A stretch of 64,000 nt of DNA from Desulfopila_A sp964446655. GTDB lineage: Bacteria > Desulfobacterota > Desulfobulbia > Desulfobulbales > Desulfocapsaceae. The position numbers were made by a program, and so were the translations under genes. Where the stretch lies: NCBI GenBank assembly GCA_964446655.1, contig CAYUPL010000015.1, positions 1-64,000 on the forward strand, written 5' to 3'. Shown one piece after another: positions 35,281 through 43,925 of the stretch; the first letter of the stretch is position 1, and each line of letters opens with the position of its first letter. The notes under the pieces are model-generated. The model ran no database searches, was not told the DNA's origin, and saw only the letters and a program-made list of their open reading frames with translations.

Positions 35281-35979
35281 CTACTTGTTGCTTTCCAGGC
35301 TGTTGAGTAAATTTCGTGCCTGAGAAGTTATTTCTGTCTGTGGGTACATGGTCAGCAGATATTGCAGACGGACAGCAGCCTGCTCCGGTTCTTTGGTTCG
35401 AAGGTAGAATTTTGCCACATTGAACTCATGATTAGCCAGAAATTCGAGAGAGGAACTGATTTTAATCTCCGCATCCGCCGAATAGGGTGATTGAGGGTAT
35501 GCCTTCAGCAGAAGGCGGAACCTTTCTATCGCTTTCTGGGCATTGGAAATGTCTCTGTCAACCGTGCCGATCCGTTTGTAGTGACACATTGCCTTCTGGT
35601 ACATCACATAAGGGATGGCCTCGTTTGTGGGGTGCAATTCCTCGAATCTTTCATAGTAGACATACGCCTCTGCGTATTTTTGCATATAATAATTGCAGTC
35701 GGCGATTTTCAGCTCTGCCAGCAGGGCCTGGGGCGTGAAGCGATGGCTTTCCAGGATCTTGTTAAAATATTCAAGAGCGACAAAGTATCTGCCCCGGTTA
35801 AATTCTTCCATACCTTTTTGGGCCAGCGTTTGCGGGGGGATGCTGAGATTCATGTCTTCCGGGGTTGTAGCTTCAAAAAAATTTCCCGCAGCGGAACAGC
35901 CTCCCAGTAGCAGCATGAGCATCATAAGAATGATGCTCATCTGTTTGCGTCTTGGCAGAGATCGAAGTAAATTGTTCAT
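35281..35979 (-). CDS. bamD: Outer-membrane assembly lipoprotein BamD
   Basis: 232 residues. A signal peptide ends in the lipobox LLGGC (Cys28), so the protein is a lipoprotein. The mature part is tetratricopeptide-like (YFVALEYFNKILESHRFTP, AEAYVYYERFEELHPTNEA, YPQSPYSADA) as in the BamD/YfiO scaffold, which recognises outer-membrane proteins. The length is close to E. coli BamD (245). No other bam gene is adjacent, and the gene is convergent with the NIL-ferredoxin gene. Confidence 0.92.
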   Translation of the reverse strand: MNNLLRSLPRRKQMSIILMMLMLLLGGCSAAGNFFEATTPEDMNLSIPPQTLAQKGMEEFNRGRYFVALEYFNKILESHRFTPQALLAELKIADCNYYMQKYAEAYVYYERFEELHPTNEAIPYVMYQKAMCHYKRIGTVDRDISNAQKAIERFRLLLKAYPQSPYSADAEIKISSSLEFLANHEFNVAKFYLRTKEPEQAAVRLQYLLTMYPQTEITSQARNLLNSLESNK

Positions 35980-36062
35980 AGAAGTTCAGAATCGCAAATT
36001 CATGTGACTACGGAGCGCCGGAAGAGTAAGAATGTATTCCAACAGTACCGTTCAGTAGTGTA

Positions 36063-36389
36063 TTAAACGGCTTTGTTGATGAGATCAACGAGCTGTGATT
36101 TTCCGACGGCACCAGTTATTTGATCGACCACTTCGCCTTTCTTGAACATAATCAGTGTGGGGATTGCTCTAATACCGAACTTTCCAGGAGTAACAGGATT
36201 GTCGTCCACGTTCATCTTGGCAATGTTGACTTTTCCTTCAAATTCTCCGGCAAGGTCCTCAACTACAGGTCCAATTGCTTTACAGGGACCACACCAGGGA
36301 GCCCAGAAGTCTACGAGAGTCGGTTTGTCCGAAGCTATAATTGAATCAAAATCGGCGTCACTTATCTGTTGAACTTTATCGCTTGCCAT
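36063..36389 (-). CDS. trxA: Thioredoxin
   Basis: 108 residues with the redox motif WCGPCK (Cys32-Cys35) in WAPWCGPCKAIGPV, the conserved cis-proline region IRAIPTL and a C-terminal helix with LVDLINKAV. It is a cytoplasmic disulfide reductase. Length and sequence fit the classical thioredoxin. A ribosome site (AAGGAG) precedes the ATG. It is a single-gene unit followed at distance by bamD on the same strand. Confidence 0.97.
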   Translation of the reverse strand: MASDKVQQISDADFDSIIASDKPTLVDFWAPWCGPCKAIGPVVEDLAGEFEGKVNIAKMNVDDNPVTPGKFGIRAIPTLIMFKKGEVVDQITGAVGKSQLVDLINKAV

Positions 36390-36693
36390 ATTTTTCTCCT
36401 TAAATATGTGTGTTGAAAATTATCGATTACTTGACCGTGGAGCATACAAAAGACTCGATACACTGCCGACTACTTTACCTGCTGCCCTTTTTCGTGACAA
36501 GTAAAAATAGAGGGTGGGGCAAAAAGGTAGTTCATTACGCTGATGCCTGTCTTTGTATAGTGTCTTCGGCAATCACCTTTCTAAGTGTTTTTGTAGATTC
36601 CCACAAAAAAGACAGAATTGACTTGATATTGTAAACGTGAAAGATTGAGTGTCAATGGTTGAATATATCAGAACAGCCCCTGGTGGAACTTGT
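36390..36693. other. Intergenic region between trxA (-) and hemL (+)
   Basis: No gene or known RNA is recognised. It would carry the trxA promoter on the minus strand and lies immediately upstream of the hemL promoter at 36694. Confidence 0.35.
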
Positions 36694-36723
36694 TTGACAC
36701 TAATTCCAGCTCCATGCTATAGT
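36694..36723 (+). promoter_or_regulatory. hemL promoter
   Basis: TTGACA (36694-36699), an 18-base spacer and TATAGT (36718-36723) are close to the sigma-70 consensus. The distance to the hemL start is about 85 bases. Confidence 0.75.
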
Positions 36724-36808
36724 TCACACTTTTTGGAAGAAGTAGAGCGACAATGCTCGAGTGTCGTGCAAGCTCGGTAGCAAAATATTGAAAGAGGAAG
36801 GAGAGTTC

Positions 36809-38101
36809 ATGAAAACAGTCAAGTCCGGCGAATTGTTTAAAGAGGCGCAAAAATATATTCCGGGTGGAGTGAACAGCCCTGTCAGAGCGTGCCGCTCGGT
36901 CGGCTGTGATCCACTTTTCATAGAAAAAGCCGATGGGGCAGTGGTGTATGATGCCGATGGCAACAGCTATACGGATTATGTCTGCTCCTGGGGGCCTATG
37001 ATAATGGGACATGCCCACCCGGATATAGTTGCTGCCGTGCAGAAAAGCGCGGCTGGAGGGACAAGTTTCGGGGCTCCGACATCATCTGAGATTGAGCTTG
37101 CCGCAATGGTGGTTGAGGCGGTTCCATCGCTTGAGAAGGTTCGCTTTGTCAATTCCGGTACCGAAGCTACCATGAGTGCCGTTCGTCTTGCGCGAGGGTA
37201 TACGGCAAAGAAAACCGTGATAAAGTTTGACGGCTGTTATCATGGCCATGCGGATTCGTTTCTTGTTAAGGCCGGTTCCGGTATAATTACCCTTGGAATC
37301 CCGGGCAGCCCTGGTGTTCCCGAGGATATAGTCAGGAATACGGTTTCAATTCCCTATAACAATAAAGAGATTCTGGAGAAGACTCTTCGGGATAAAAATC
37401 TTGATATAGCCTGTGTTATTATTGAGCCGGTGGCGGGGAACATGGGATGCATACCGCCCGACCCCGGTTTTTTGCAGACACTTCGACGCCTCACTGCCGA
37501 ACTTGGTATTGTGCTGATTTTCGACGAGGTCATCACGGGTTTTCGTCTTTCCTATGGGGGAGCACAGCAATACTATGACATACTGCCGGATTTGACCTGT
37601 CTCGGCAAGATTATCGGTGGCGGCCTTCCGGTTGGAGCCTATGGCGGGAAAGCGGAAATCATGAATAATATCGCTCCTGACGGACCCGTCTATCAAGCCG
37701 GTACCTTGTCGGGCAATCCGCTGGCCATGTCGGCAGGCATTGCTGCGTTGAAGATCCTGCAACAGCAAAATTTTTATACCGAGCTCAACGAAAAAAGCGC
37801 GGAAGTTGCCGGACGGTTGCGAGAGGCCGCTGTGCGTGTCGGTATAGCTGTGCAGCTCAATAATGTCGGTTCACTTATGACCGGTTTTTTCACTGGAGAA
37901 CCTGTGGCGGATTTTGATTCAGCCATGAAGGCGGACACGGATCTCTATGCTCGTCATTTTCGGCAGATGTTGTCGCAGGGAATCTATCTGGCACCATCCC
38001 AGTTTGAAGTTGCTTTTATTTCAGCAGCTCATACAAAGAAAGATTTAGATAATCTAGTAAAAATGACTGAATGGTCATTCAAAAAATTGGTGGAAAGTTA
38101 A
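36809..38101 (+). CDS. hemL: Glutamate-1-semialdehyde 2,1-aminomutase
   Basis: 430 residues from the ATG at 36809, which follows GAGGAAGGAG. The PLP enzyme makes 5-aminolevulinate in the C5 tetrapyrrole pathway, relevant to siroheme of DsrAB. Motifs are VRFVNSGTEATMSAVRLARG near 110, DEVITGFR near 228 and the PLP-lysine region LGKIIGGGLPVGAYGG near 258. The start MKTVKSGELFKEAQKYIPGG matches homologs. Confidence 0.96.
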   Translation: MKTVKSGELFKEAQKYIPGGVNSPVRACRSVGCDPLFIEKADGAVVYDADGNSYTDYVCSWGPMIMGHAHPDIVAAVQKSAAGGTSFGAPTSSEIELAAMVVEAVPSLEKVRFVNSGTEATMSAVRLARGYTAKKTVIKFDGCYHGHADSFLVKAGSGIITLGIPGSPGVPEDIVRNTVSIPYNNKEILEKTLRDKNLDIACVIIEPVAGNMGCIPPDPGFLQTLRRLTAELGIVLIFDEVITGFRLSYGGAQQYYDILPDLTCLGKIIGGGLPVGAYGGKAEIMNNIAPDGPVYQAGTLSGNPLAMSAGIAALKILQQQNFYTELNEKSAEVAGRLREAAVRVGIAVQLNNVGSLMTGFFTGEPVADFDSAMKADTDLYARHFRQMLSQGIYLAPSQFEVAFISAAHTKKDLDNLVKMTEWSFKKLVES

Positions 38102-38184
38102 AAAATCCGTTGACTTTGGGCGGTAGGCATGCTACCAAACCGTGATGATAAAATATTCGGCGGCAGGGGTATTCAGGAGGCGTG

Positions 38185-38436
38185 ATGTCCAGTATTAAAA
38201 ATGAGATGGTCCACCTGCTTGCCAATTATGGTCACATTGGTTTCACTTTTGTCGCCTGCATTTTTATTGGACTCGGTGGCGGGATTGTGTTGGATCAAAA
38301 GGTCTTTGAAGGAAGAACGGCGCCATGGTTTACCTTCATCGGCCTTGCTTTTGGTATAGCGGCTGGTTTTAAGACGCTGTTCAGTGTTCTCTGGCGTACC
38401 GAAAAGAAGAACGGTGAGGAAGACGGTAGAGGATAG
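38185..38436 (+). CDS. atpZ: AtpZ-like ATP synthase accessory membrane protein
   Basis: 83 residues with two hydrophobic helices (about 15-35 and 48-70) and the glycine-rich IGLGGGIVLDQ loop between them. It resembles AtpZ/AtpI-type proteins at the start of Fo operons. AtpZ with AtpI has been linked to Mg2+/Ca2+ handling and ring assembly. The ATG at 38185 follows AGGAGG. It ends one base before the next gene's GTG. Confidence 0.82.
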   Translation: MSSIKNEMVHLLANYGHIGFTFVACIFIGLGGGIVLDQKVFEGRTAPWFTFIGLAFGIAAGFKTLFSVLWRTEKKNGEEDGRG

Positions 38437-38437
38437 T

Positions 38438-38866
38438 GTGGTAGATGAGACTATATCCCTGAAGAAAATTCAGGTTGCCGGCTGGATTTATCTTTTGATT
38501 CTCACCGTCGGCTCATGGATGATTGTATCGTGGTCTTTCGCTTGGGCTGTTTTGGCGGGCGGCGTAATCTCCATTCTCAGTTTCATGATGTCGCATCGTG
38601 ATGTTGGTGGTTTTATAGAAACGCTTGCCGCAACTCGGCAAGTGGAGAATGACGACGATACGAAAAAAGTTAAAAAGAGTAAAACCGGCTTTATCATTAA
38701 ATTTTGGTTTCGGATTGGTGTCATCGGTATCGTTTTGTTTTTGCTTATACGAAGCGGCAAAGCGAACGTCTTTGGCCTGATTTTGGGTTTGTCAACGGTG
38801 GTGTTTACAATCACTTTCATGGCTGTGAGTGTGGCTAGACGCTATTTTTTCAGTGGGAGGAGGTAA
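38438..38866 (+). CDS. atpI: ATP synthase protein I
   Basis: 142 residues from the GTG at 38438 (VVDETISLKKIQ), immediately after the atpZ stop. Four hydrophobic helices (about 12-30, 34-50, 84-100, 106-128) form the family core. AtpI helps assemble the c-ring. A longer in-frame version overlapping atpZ exists but lacks support. Genes atpI, atpB and atpE follow in usual Fo order. Confidence 0.82.
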   Translation: MVDETISLKKIQVAGWIYLLILTVGSWMIVSWSFAWAVLAGGVISILSFMMSHRDVGGFIETLAATRQVENDDDTKKVKKSKTGFIIKFWFRIGVIGIVLFLLIRSGKANVFGLILGLSTVVFTITFMAVSVARRYFFSGRR

Positions 38867-38875
38867 AGAGGGGTT

Positions 38876-39598
38876 ATGGAACATCCGATTCTATTCATTT
38901 CAATTATTCTGGAAAAACTGGGTTTGCCTGTACCGCATGGCTTTGTCGGCCATACATTTCTGGAGCAGCTCTGCGCGCCTTACATGACCTATACCTGGCT
39001 GGTCATGGCATTTCTTTTCATTGTTTCCAAGCTCACTTTGGGGAATCTGGAGATGATTCCGGGTGGTGGGCAGAATTTCTGGGAAATTGTAATCGGTGGC
39101 ATGGACGATTTTTTTGCCGATAATATGGGCAGAGAAATGACAGACAAGCTTTTCCCCATGATCGCTACTTTCGCGCTGTATATAGCCGTTGCCAACCTGA
39201 TAGGCCTTATCCCGGGCTTTATGTCACCGACGTCGAGTATCAACACCACATTGGCGTTGACCATCATTGTCTGGATCACTCATCACATTATCGGTTTTCG
39301 CGCCCATGGTCTGAATTACTATAAACACTTTATCGGCCCCATGTGGTGGCTTATTCCATTGATGCTTCCCATTGAGCTTATCAGTAACTTTGCCCGGTTG
39401 CTCTCTCTCTCCATTCGTCTTTTTGGTAATATTATGGCGAAAGAGACCCTGCTTGGTATCCTGTTCATGCTTGCCGGCGCCTTTTTCGCACCGCTGCCGA
39501 TCATGATACTCGGTGTACTGGTATCTCTTGTGCAGGCAATGGTTTTTGTATTGCTTACAGTTGTCTACATTGCCCAGGCTCAGGAGCATGCCCACTAA
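38876..39598 (+). CDS. atpB: ATP synthase subunit a
   Basis: 240 residues, the stator channel subunit of Fo. The functional arginine lies in ISNFARLLSLSIRLFGN near residue 181, which is the strongest signature. Five to six membrane helices are visible, with a PTSSINTTLALTI segment near residue 118. It follows atpI by 9 bases with a ribosome site. It is followed by a terminator-like structure before atpE. Confidence 0.95.
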   Translation: MEHPILFISIILEKLGLPVPHGFVGHTFLEQLCAPYMTYTWLVMAFLFIVSKLTLGNLEMIPGGGQNFWEIVIGGMDDFFADNMGREMTDKLFPMIATFALYIAVANLIGLIPGFMSPTSSINTTLALTIIVWITHHIIGFRAHGLNYYKHFIGPMWWLIPLMLPIELISNFARLLSLSIRLFGNIMAKETLLGILFMLAGAFFAPLPIMILGVLVSLVQAMVFVLLTVVYIAQAQEHAH

Positions 39599-39611
39599 TA
39601 TCAATAAGGAA

Positions 39612-39646
39612 AGCCTCCCCATGAATGGTGGAGGCTGCTGTTTTTT
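39612..39646 (+). terminator. Terminator-like hairpin between atpB and atpE
   Basis: AGCCTCC (39612-39618) pairs with GGAGGCT (39630-39636) and a run of six T follows after GCTG. It sits inside the Fo operon, so it may attenuate or process the transcript rather than end it fully. Confidence 0.6.
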
Positions 39647-39700
39647 GTAGTTTCCCAAGAGGGAGAAGGCCTAAGAAAAATAACTTAAAGGAGTAGAACA

Positions 39701-39949
39701 ATGGAAGGTAATTTACAGTTAGCGTTGATTTGTGTAGGTGCGGCTCTTTCTATCGGCCTGGCCGGTCTCGGAGCAGGTATTGGAATCGGTTCGGTAGGTC
39801 AGGGCGCCACCATGGGTCTGGCACGAAATCCTGAGGTTCAACCGAAATTGATGGTTTTCATGATTCTCGGTATGGCTCTTGCTGAGTCCATCGCTATTTA
39901 CGGGCTTGTTATTTCTCTCATTCTTCTCTACGCTAATCCATTGCTGTAG
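39701..39949 (+). CDS. atpE: ATP synthase subunit c
   Basis: 82 residues forming the two-helix hairpin of the rotor ring. Helix 1 has the GxGxGxGxG run (residues 22-30); the ion-binding carboxylate is Glu62 in AESIAIY, as in many bacterial c-subunits. The polar loop is ARNPE. The Gln of the Na+ type ring is not at the equivalent helix-1 position (Ile29), so proton coupling is the likelier reading. A strong AAAGGAG ribosome site precedes the ATG. Confidence 0.95.
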   Translation: MEGNLQLALICVGAALSIGLAGLGAGIGIGSVGQGATMGLARNPEVQPKLMVFMILGMALAESIAIYGLVISLILLYANPLL

Positions 39950-39986
39950 CAGATCTTGTAAGAGAAAGAGATCTTGTATGATCGGA

Positions 39987-40016
39987 AAAGGCCGCAGAGT
40001 TTTCTGCGGCCTTTTT
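39987..40016 (+). terminator. Terminator of the Fo operon
   Basis: The stem AAAAGGCCGCAG with CTGCGGCCTTTT (5-base loop) is followed by T residues and lies 37 bases after atpE. Both strands have T-runs, so it is bidirectional in principle. Confidence 0.85.
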
Positions 40017-40033
40017 GCGTTTTTTAGGGCAAA

Positions 40034-40789
40034 ATGAACGACAATGCGGGTCCTGATAATATGTTACCAACCGAAGATGATATCATTATTCACCCTGCCA
40101 AAGGCAAAAGAGATAAGGAGGTGCCACCAATCGGCATCTTTTTCGTGACCCCGGCAGAAGCTGGCAACGCAATACGTGCCGTTCTCCAGAATGGAGGTGA
40201 GAGGAGATTTCTCCATAACTCTAATCTGGCTGTCAGCGCAGACGGCAGCAGGTTTGTTGCCGGGCCGGCTGTAGGTGCGCCCGCGGCAGCATTGGTTATG
40301 GAAAAACTCATTGTCCTTGGTGCACAACATATTATTCTCATGGGTTGGTGCGGAGCGGTTGCACCCTCCTGTGTTATTGGTGATATCATAGTGCCTGACA
40401 AGGCTGTGAGTGGCGAAGGAACCTCAAGGTATTATGGTATAGATGATACAGTTCAGCCATGTCGGCAGGGAAATATCCGACTGCAAAAGCTGCTGAAAAA
40501 CGAAAAACTGCAATATAAAGAAGGGACGATCTGGTCGACCGATGCGCCGTATCGCGAAAGCAGAGAAATGTTACATCGTTTACAAAAGAGACACCAGGTG
40601 GTCGCTGTTGATATGGAGTTCTCCGCGTTATGCAGTGTTGCTGCGTTCCGCTCCGTTGGTTTTGGTGCTGTTCTTCTTGTCTCTGATGAGGTGTGGGGGC
40701 CCTGTTGGAAACCTGGGTTCAAGGACAGTCGTTTCGTCGAGAGGCGCGAGCGGATTATGGAGTGCTTGTTGCTGAAGGAGTTGTGGTGA
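40034..40789 (+). CDS. Nucleoside phosphorylase-family protein
   Basis: 251 residues of the PNP_UDP_1 fold: AGPAVGAPAAALVMEKLIVLGAQHIILMGWCGAVAP near 77-112 and VDMEFSALCSVAAF near 190. These match uridine phosphorylase/MTA-SAH nucleosidase relatives, acting on purine or pyrimidine nucleosides or SAH. An E in VDMEF supports a catalytic or ribose-binding role. The specific substrate cannot be named. It overlaps the rimO start (GTGA). Confidence 0.78.
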   Translation: MNDNAGPDNMLPTEDDIIIHPAKGKRDKEVPPIGIFFVTPAEAGNAIRAVLQNGGERRFLHNSNLAVSADGSRFVAGPAVGAPAAALVMEKLIVLGAQHIILMGWCGAVAPSCVIGDIIVPDKAVSGEGTSRYYGIDDTVQPCRQGNIRLQKLLKNEKLQYKEGTIWSTDAPYRESREMLHRLQKRHQVVAVDMEFSALCSVAAFRSVGFGAVLLVSDEVWGPCWKPGFKDSRFVERRERIMECLLLKELW

Positions 40790-42120
40790 TTATCAAGGCT
40801 ATACATATTACCAGTCTTGGCTGCCCCAAGAATTTTGTCGATTCCGAGGTTATGGTCGGAGTGTTACGGCAGGATGGTTGGAAGATTGTCGACCAGCCTG
40901 AAGATGCAGAGGTTCTGCTTGTCAACACCTGCGGTTTCATTCAGGCTGCCGTCGAGGAAAGCATTGACGAGATCCTGGCTCTGTCGTCTTATACCACTAA
41001 TACAAATAAGAAGCTGGTTGTCACGGGTTGCCTGGTACAGCGCTATCGGGAAAAGCTGCAGAATGAGCTGCCGGAAATTGATCTGCTGATCGGTACCGAA
41101 GGCGTCAAGGATATTCATATTCTGCTGCGCAGTCTTTCTGCGCCTGGAACAACGGCGAATATCCATCTTCCCGATCGTTTTTTAATGAACGCGGAGACGC
41201 CGCGCAAAATTGCCACACCTTCCTATCGTGCCTGGTTGAAGATTACCGAAGGGTGCAATAATCACTGCTCATACTGCATGATTCCTGCCATTCGCGGATC
41301 GTTGCGCAGTAGAGAGATCGACGATCTTACCCGGGAAGCAGGTCGACTCGGTAGAGACGGTGTGGTGGAGTTGACTCTGATCGCCCAGGATCTGACGGCG
41401 TACGGTACGGAAAGAGGACCGAATTCCGCCCTGGTGCCGCTTCTACATTCTTTGTTGGAATACACCGATATTCCATGGATCAGGCTGCTCTATCTGTACC
41501 CGACCGGAGTGACGGACGAACTGCTTGAATGTATAGCGGGCAACAGCAGGATTCTTCCCTATCTCGATATTCCCTTGCAACATGTCAGCACTTCGGTGCT
41601 GCAGAGGATGAACAGAAGCTATACCTTCGAATCATTGCTGAAGCTCATAGAAAGATGCCGTGATTATATTCCTGATGTCGCATTGCGAACAACATTTCTG
41701 GTGGGTTTTCCAGGAGAAACGGAATCCGATGTGCGTCAGCTGGAGTCCTTTCTCGAGACTGCCAAAATCGATCATGTCGGGGTTTTTCCCTATGCCGACG
41801 AAGAAGGGTGTCCATCAGAATTTTTTCCGGAACAGATTGCAGAAGAGATACGACAGGAACGGCTGGACCGTATTCTTTCCCGGCAAGCTGTCATTTCCAC
41901 TGAAATTCAGAAAAAATATCTCGGCTCGATTGAACCGGTCCTCGTAGAAGGTGTCAGTAGAGAAACAGATTTACTGCTCGAAGGAAGAACCCGCTACCAG
42001 GCTCCTGATATAGATGGGTGTGTCTATATTAACGAAGGTCAGGCTGCTCCTGGAGAGATTGTCCCGGTAAAAATCAGTGCAACGCAGGTCTATGATCTTG
42101 TAGGGGGCATCCTTCGTTAA
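40786..42120 (+). CDS. rimO: Ribosomal protein S12 methylthiotransferase
   Basis: 444 residues from the GTG at 40786, overlapping the preceding stop. A UPF0004 domain begins with SLGCPKNFVDSE, a radical-SAM core has EGCNNHCSYCMIPAIRGSLRSR near 155 (CxxxCxxC), and a TRAM-type domain closes the protein. It thiomethylates Asp89 of S12. The ribosome site AAGGAG lies 5 bases before the GTG. An upstream in-frame start at 40693 would overlap the previous gene heavily and is not used. Confidence 0.95.
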   Translation: MIIKAIHITSLGCPKNFVDSEVMVGVLRQDGWKIVDQPEDAEVLLVNTCGFIQAAVEESIDEILALSSYTTNTNKKLVVTGCLVQRYREKLQNELPEIDLLIGTEGVKDIHILLRSLSAPGTTANIHLPDRFLMNAETPRKIATPSYRAWLKITEGCNNHCSYCMIPAIRGSLRSREIDDLTREAGRLGRDGVVELTLIAQDLTAYGTERGPNSALVPLLHSLLEYTDIPWIRLLYLYPTGVTDELLECIAGNSRILPYLDIPLQHVSTSVLQRMNRSYTFESLLKLIERCRDYIPDVALRTTFLVGFPGETESDVRQLESFLETAKIDHVGVFPYADEEGCPSEFFPEQIAEEIRQERLDRILSRQAVISTEIQKKYLGSIEPVLVEGVSRETDLLLEGRTRYQAPDIDGCVYINEGQAAPGEIVPVKISATQVYDLVGGILR

Positions 42121-42515
42121 AGGTTCAAGGAGGTAATTCCAGCCAAGTACCTGCGAACAGTTATTCGAAGGGCTGGTCAACGTTGCAGTTAATCCGGCTG
42201 GAGAAAACCGGGCCGACCTTTGCAGCAAATAGCACGGACGCTGCCATCTGCTGCAGTTGAATGGCTAAAGAAAAAAGTACAACACAGATAAGGAGGTCCG
42301 GTCGCTGATCTCCTTATCTGTGTATCCAGCTCCAGGTCTGTATACAGGAAAATTACAGGAAGAGTTCTGGAAAAAATACGGGAAAGCGGTTACGTCCAAT
42401 TCCTCACCACCACGAGCAAGACGTTCTCCTGCGCTTCCCGGTGAAGCAGGAGGGTACTGATTTTTGTGGAGATGTATTTCTATTCCGGCAACGAGATGGA
42501 AATACACCTCAAGAA
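42121..42515. other. Structured non-coding region between rimO and HU
   Basis: About 395 bases, without a credible gene. It holds several inverted repeats: CTCCTG...CAGGAG around 42431-42460, TGTATTTC with GAAATACA (42472-42507) and the long terminator stem at 42282-42323. A long structured 3' tail of the HU transcript is the simplest reading. Confidence 0.45.
42273..42323 (-). terminator. Likely distal terminator of the HU gene
   Basis: A perfect 14-base-pair stem (42282-42295 with 42310-42323) is followed on the minus strand, five bases on, by a T6 run. It lies nearly 200 bases after the HU stop. On the plus strand the stem has no T-run. Confidence 0.6.
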
Positions 42516-42800
42516 CTAATTCTTCCTGGAGTTAACCTGCTCACGAAGGTCTTTGCCAACCTTGAAAAAAGGCAGTTTCTTCGGCCTTACTTTTATTTTT
42601 TTACCTGTTTTAGGATTGCGCCCCTCGTAGCTGTCGTAATGCTTGATGACGAAGCTGCCAAAACCACGAATTTCTATGCTTTCACCTCTGGCCAGTGCTT
42701 CCGTCATGGTTTCAATGACGGTGTTGGTTATCGCCGCAGCTTCGCGGTGCGGGAGGTTGGTGTTCTGCGCCAGAGATTCGATGAGTTCCGATTTATTCAT
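42516..42800 (-). CDS. HU/IHF-family DNA-binding protein
   Basis: 94 residues from MNKSELIESLAQNTNL. The GRNPKTGKKIKVRPKKLPFF arm and helix signature (near 56-76) is that of the HU/IHF family, which bends DNA and organises the nucleoid. A longer frame starting at 42848 adds 16 residues not seen in homologs. It is a single-gene unit with a long leader upstream. HU versus IHF cannot be told from one gene. Confidence 0.92.
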   Translation of the reverse strand: MNKSELIESLAQNTNLPHREAAAITNTVIETMTEALARGESIEIRGFGSFVIKHYDSYEGRNPKTGKKIKVRPKKLPFFKVGKDLREQVNSRKN

Positions 42801-43178
42801 GCTGTGCTCCTGTACCCGTAAGTTGTTTTGCCCTAATGTGATATCCACCCGGACTGTAGTGAGTGCCTGCCCACAAACGGCACTTTTCCCGAACCTTTTT
42901 CGTTAGTCTCAAAATGTAATCCTCGGAGCTGAACGAAGATTACGATGCTTATTATATGCCTGCGGTGCGATGCGTCGAGCGCCTGGTTTGCGAACAACAC
43001 TGCTCATCCCTGGACCGAAACATGTTAGGTGTTGGCGTTGTTGTGCGTAGTTATATTAATAAAAACAGTTGATTAGCGGTCTTCAGCGGCAATTTTTTAA
43101 ACGTCCGTACGCCATGCATACTATGACAATTCCATCGTAAGGTGTTGATTTAATGTGTAACTGACTAGATTTAATCAG
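42801..43178. other. Intergenic region between rluB and HU
   Basis: 378 bases, no gene. A 10-base-pair hairpin (GTAATCCTCG with CGAAGATTAC, 42916-42943) is visible; with one wobble pair it is perfect. It may end the rluB transcript or lie in the HU leader. No tRNA or known riboswitch was recognised. Confidence 0.4.
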
Positions 43179-43925
43179 CTATTTTTCCTTTTGTAAAGGA
43201 ATATTTTTAAATATTTTTTTTAAATCTTTTGGAGTTAAGCTACGATAGCTGCCCTGGCGCAGATTTCCCAGGCTCAGATTACCGTAGGCTATACGTTTGA
43301 GGTGAAGGACGGGATGGTTGATGGCGCGGAACATCATCTTCACCTGTCGCTTGCGCCCTTCATGGATAGTTATCTGTAGCAGGGTTGTTCGTTGTGCTGT
43401 CTGCAGAATCTGCAGAGATGCCGGTGCGGTAGGTTTGCCATCGAGAAGAATTCCTTTTTCCAGGGAGCGGAGGTCGCCCGCATCGGGCGTTCCGGCAACT
43501 AACGCCTCATAGGTTTTGGTAACCTCGTAACTCGGATGCTGTACTCGTTGAGCAAAATCTCCATCATTGGTGAGAATGAGGGCGCCTTCGGTGTCGAGGT
43601 CCAACCTCCCTACCGGAAAGAGTCTGGCATCCTTGCTTTTAATCAGATTAATGACAATGGGCCGGCCCTGCGGATCGTCAAGCGTGGTGACAAAGCCTTT
43701 CGGTTTGTTGAGAAGAATATAAATCTTGGCTTCTTCCCTGGTAACGGCTCTGCCGTCAAAGAGGACGCACTGGCGCTTTGGATCAATCTTTGCTCCCATG
43801 GTGGTGACAACTAAACCATCAATACTGATGCGTCCAGCGGCGATAAGTTCCTCGGCTTTTCTCCGTGAGGCTATGCCGCACTGGGCAAGGTATTTCTGTA
43901 GCCGGATCCGTTCGCTCATCGCCAT
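43179..43925 (-). CDS. rluB: Ribosomal large-subunit pseudouridine synthase, RluB type
   Basis: 248 residues: an S4 RNA-binding domain (LQKYLAQCGIASRRKAEELI) at the start and a pseudouridine synthase domain with GRLDLDTEGALILTNDG (catalytic Asp) near 103 and EGRKRQVKMM near 194. Likely modifies 23S rRNA near the peptidyl-transferase centre. It overlaps the ubiD stop by 10 bases, so it is translationally coupled. The second ATG at 43919 is an alternative start. Confidence 0.93.
   Translation of the reverse strand: MAMSERIRLQKYLAQCGIASRRKAEELIAAGRISIDGLVVTTMGAKIDPKRQCVLFDGRAVTREEAKIYILLNKPKGFVTTLDDPQGRPIVINLIKSKDARLFPVGRLDLDTEGALILTNDGDFAQRVQHPSYEVTKTYEALVAGTPDAGDLRSLEKGILLDGKPTAPASLQILQTAQRTTLLQITIHEGRKRQVKMMFRAINHPVLHLKRIAYGNLSLGNLRQGSYRSLTPKDLKKIFKNIPLQKEK

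Noticed and set aside
39701..39949. Possible sodium-type c-ring (Gln, Glu-Ser and Tyr signature)
   Set aside because: Glu62-Ser63 and Tyr67 fit, but aligning on the glycine run and the RNPE loop puts Ile29, not Gln34, at the key helix-1 position. A sodium site is therefore not supported.
42265..42507. 80-codon frame on the minus strand after HU
   Set aside because: It runs through inverted repeats and a terminator stem, with no ribosome site or family match.
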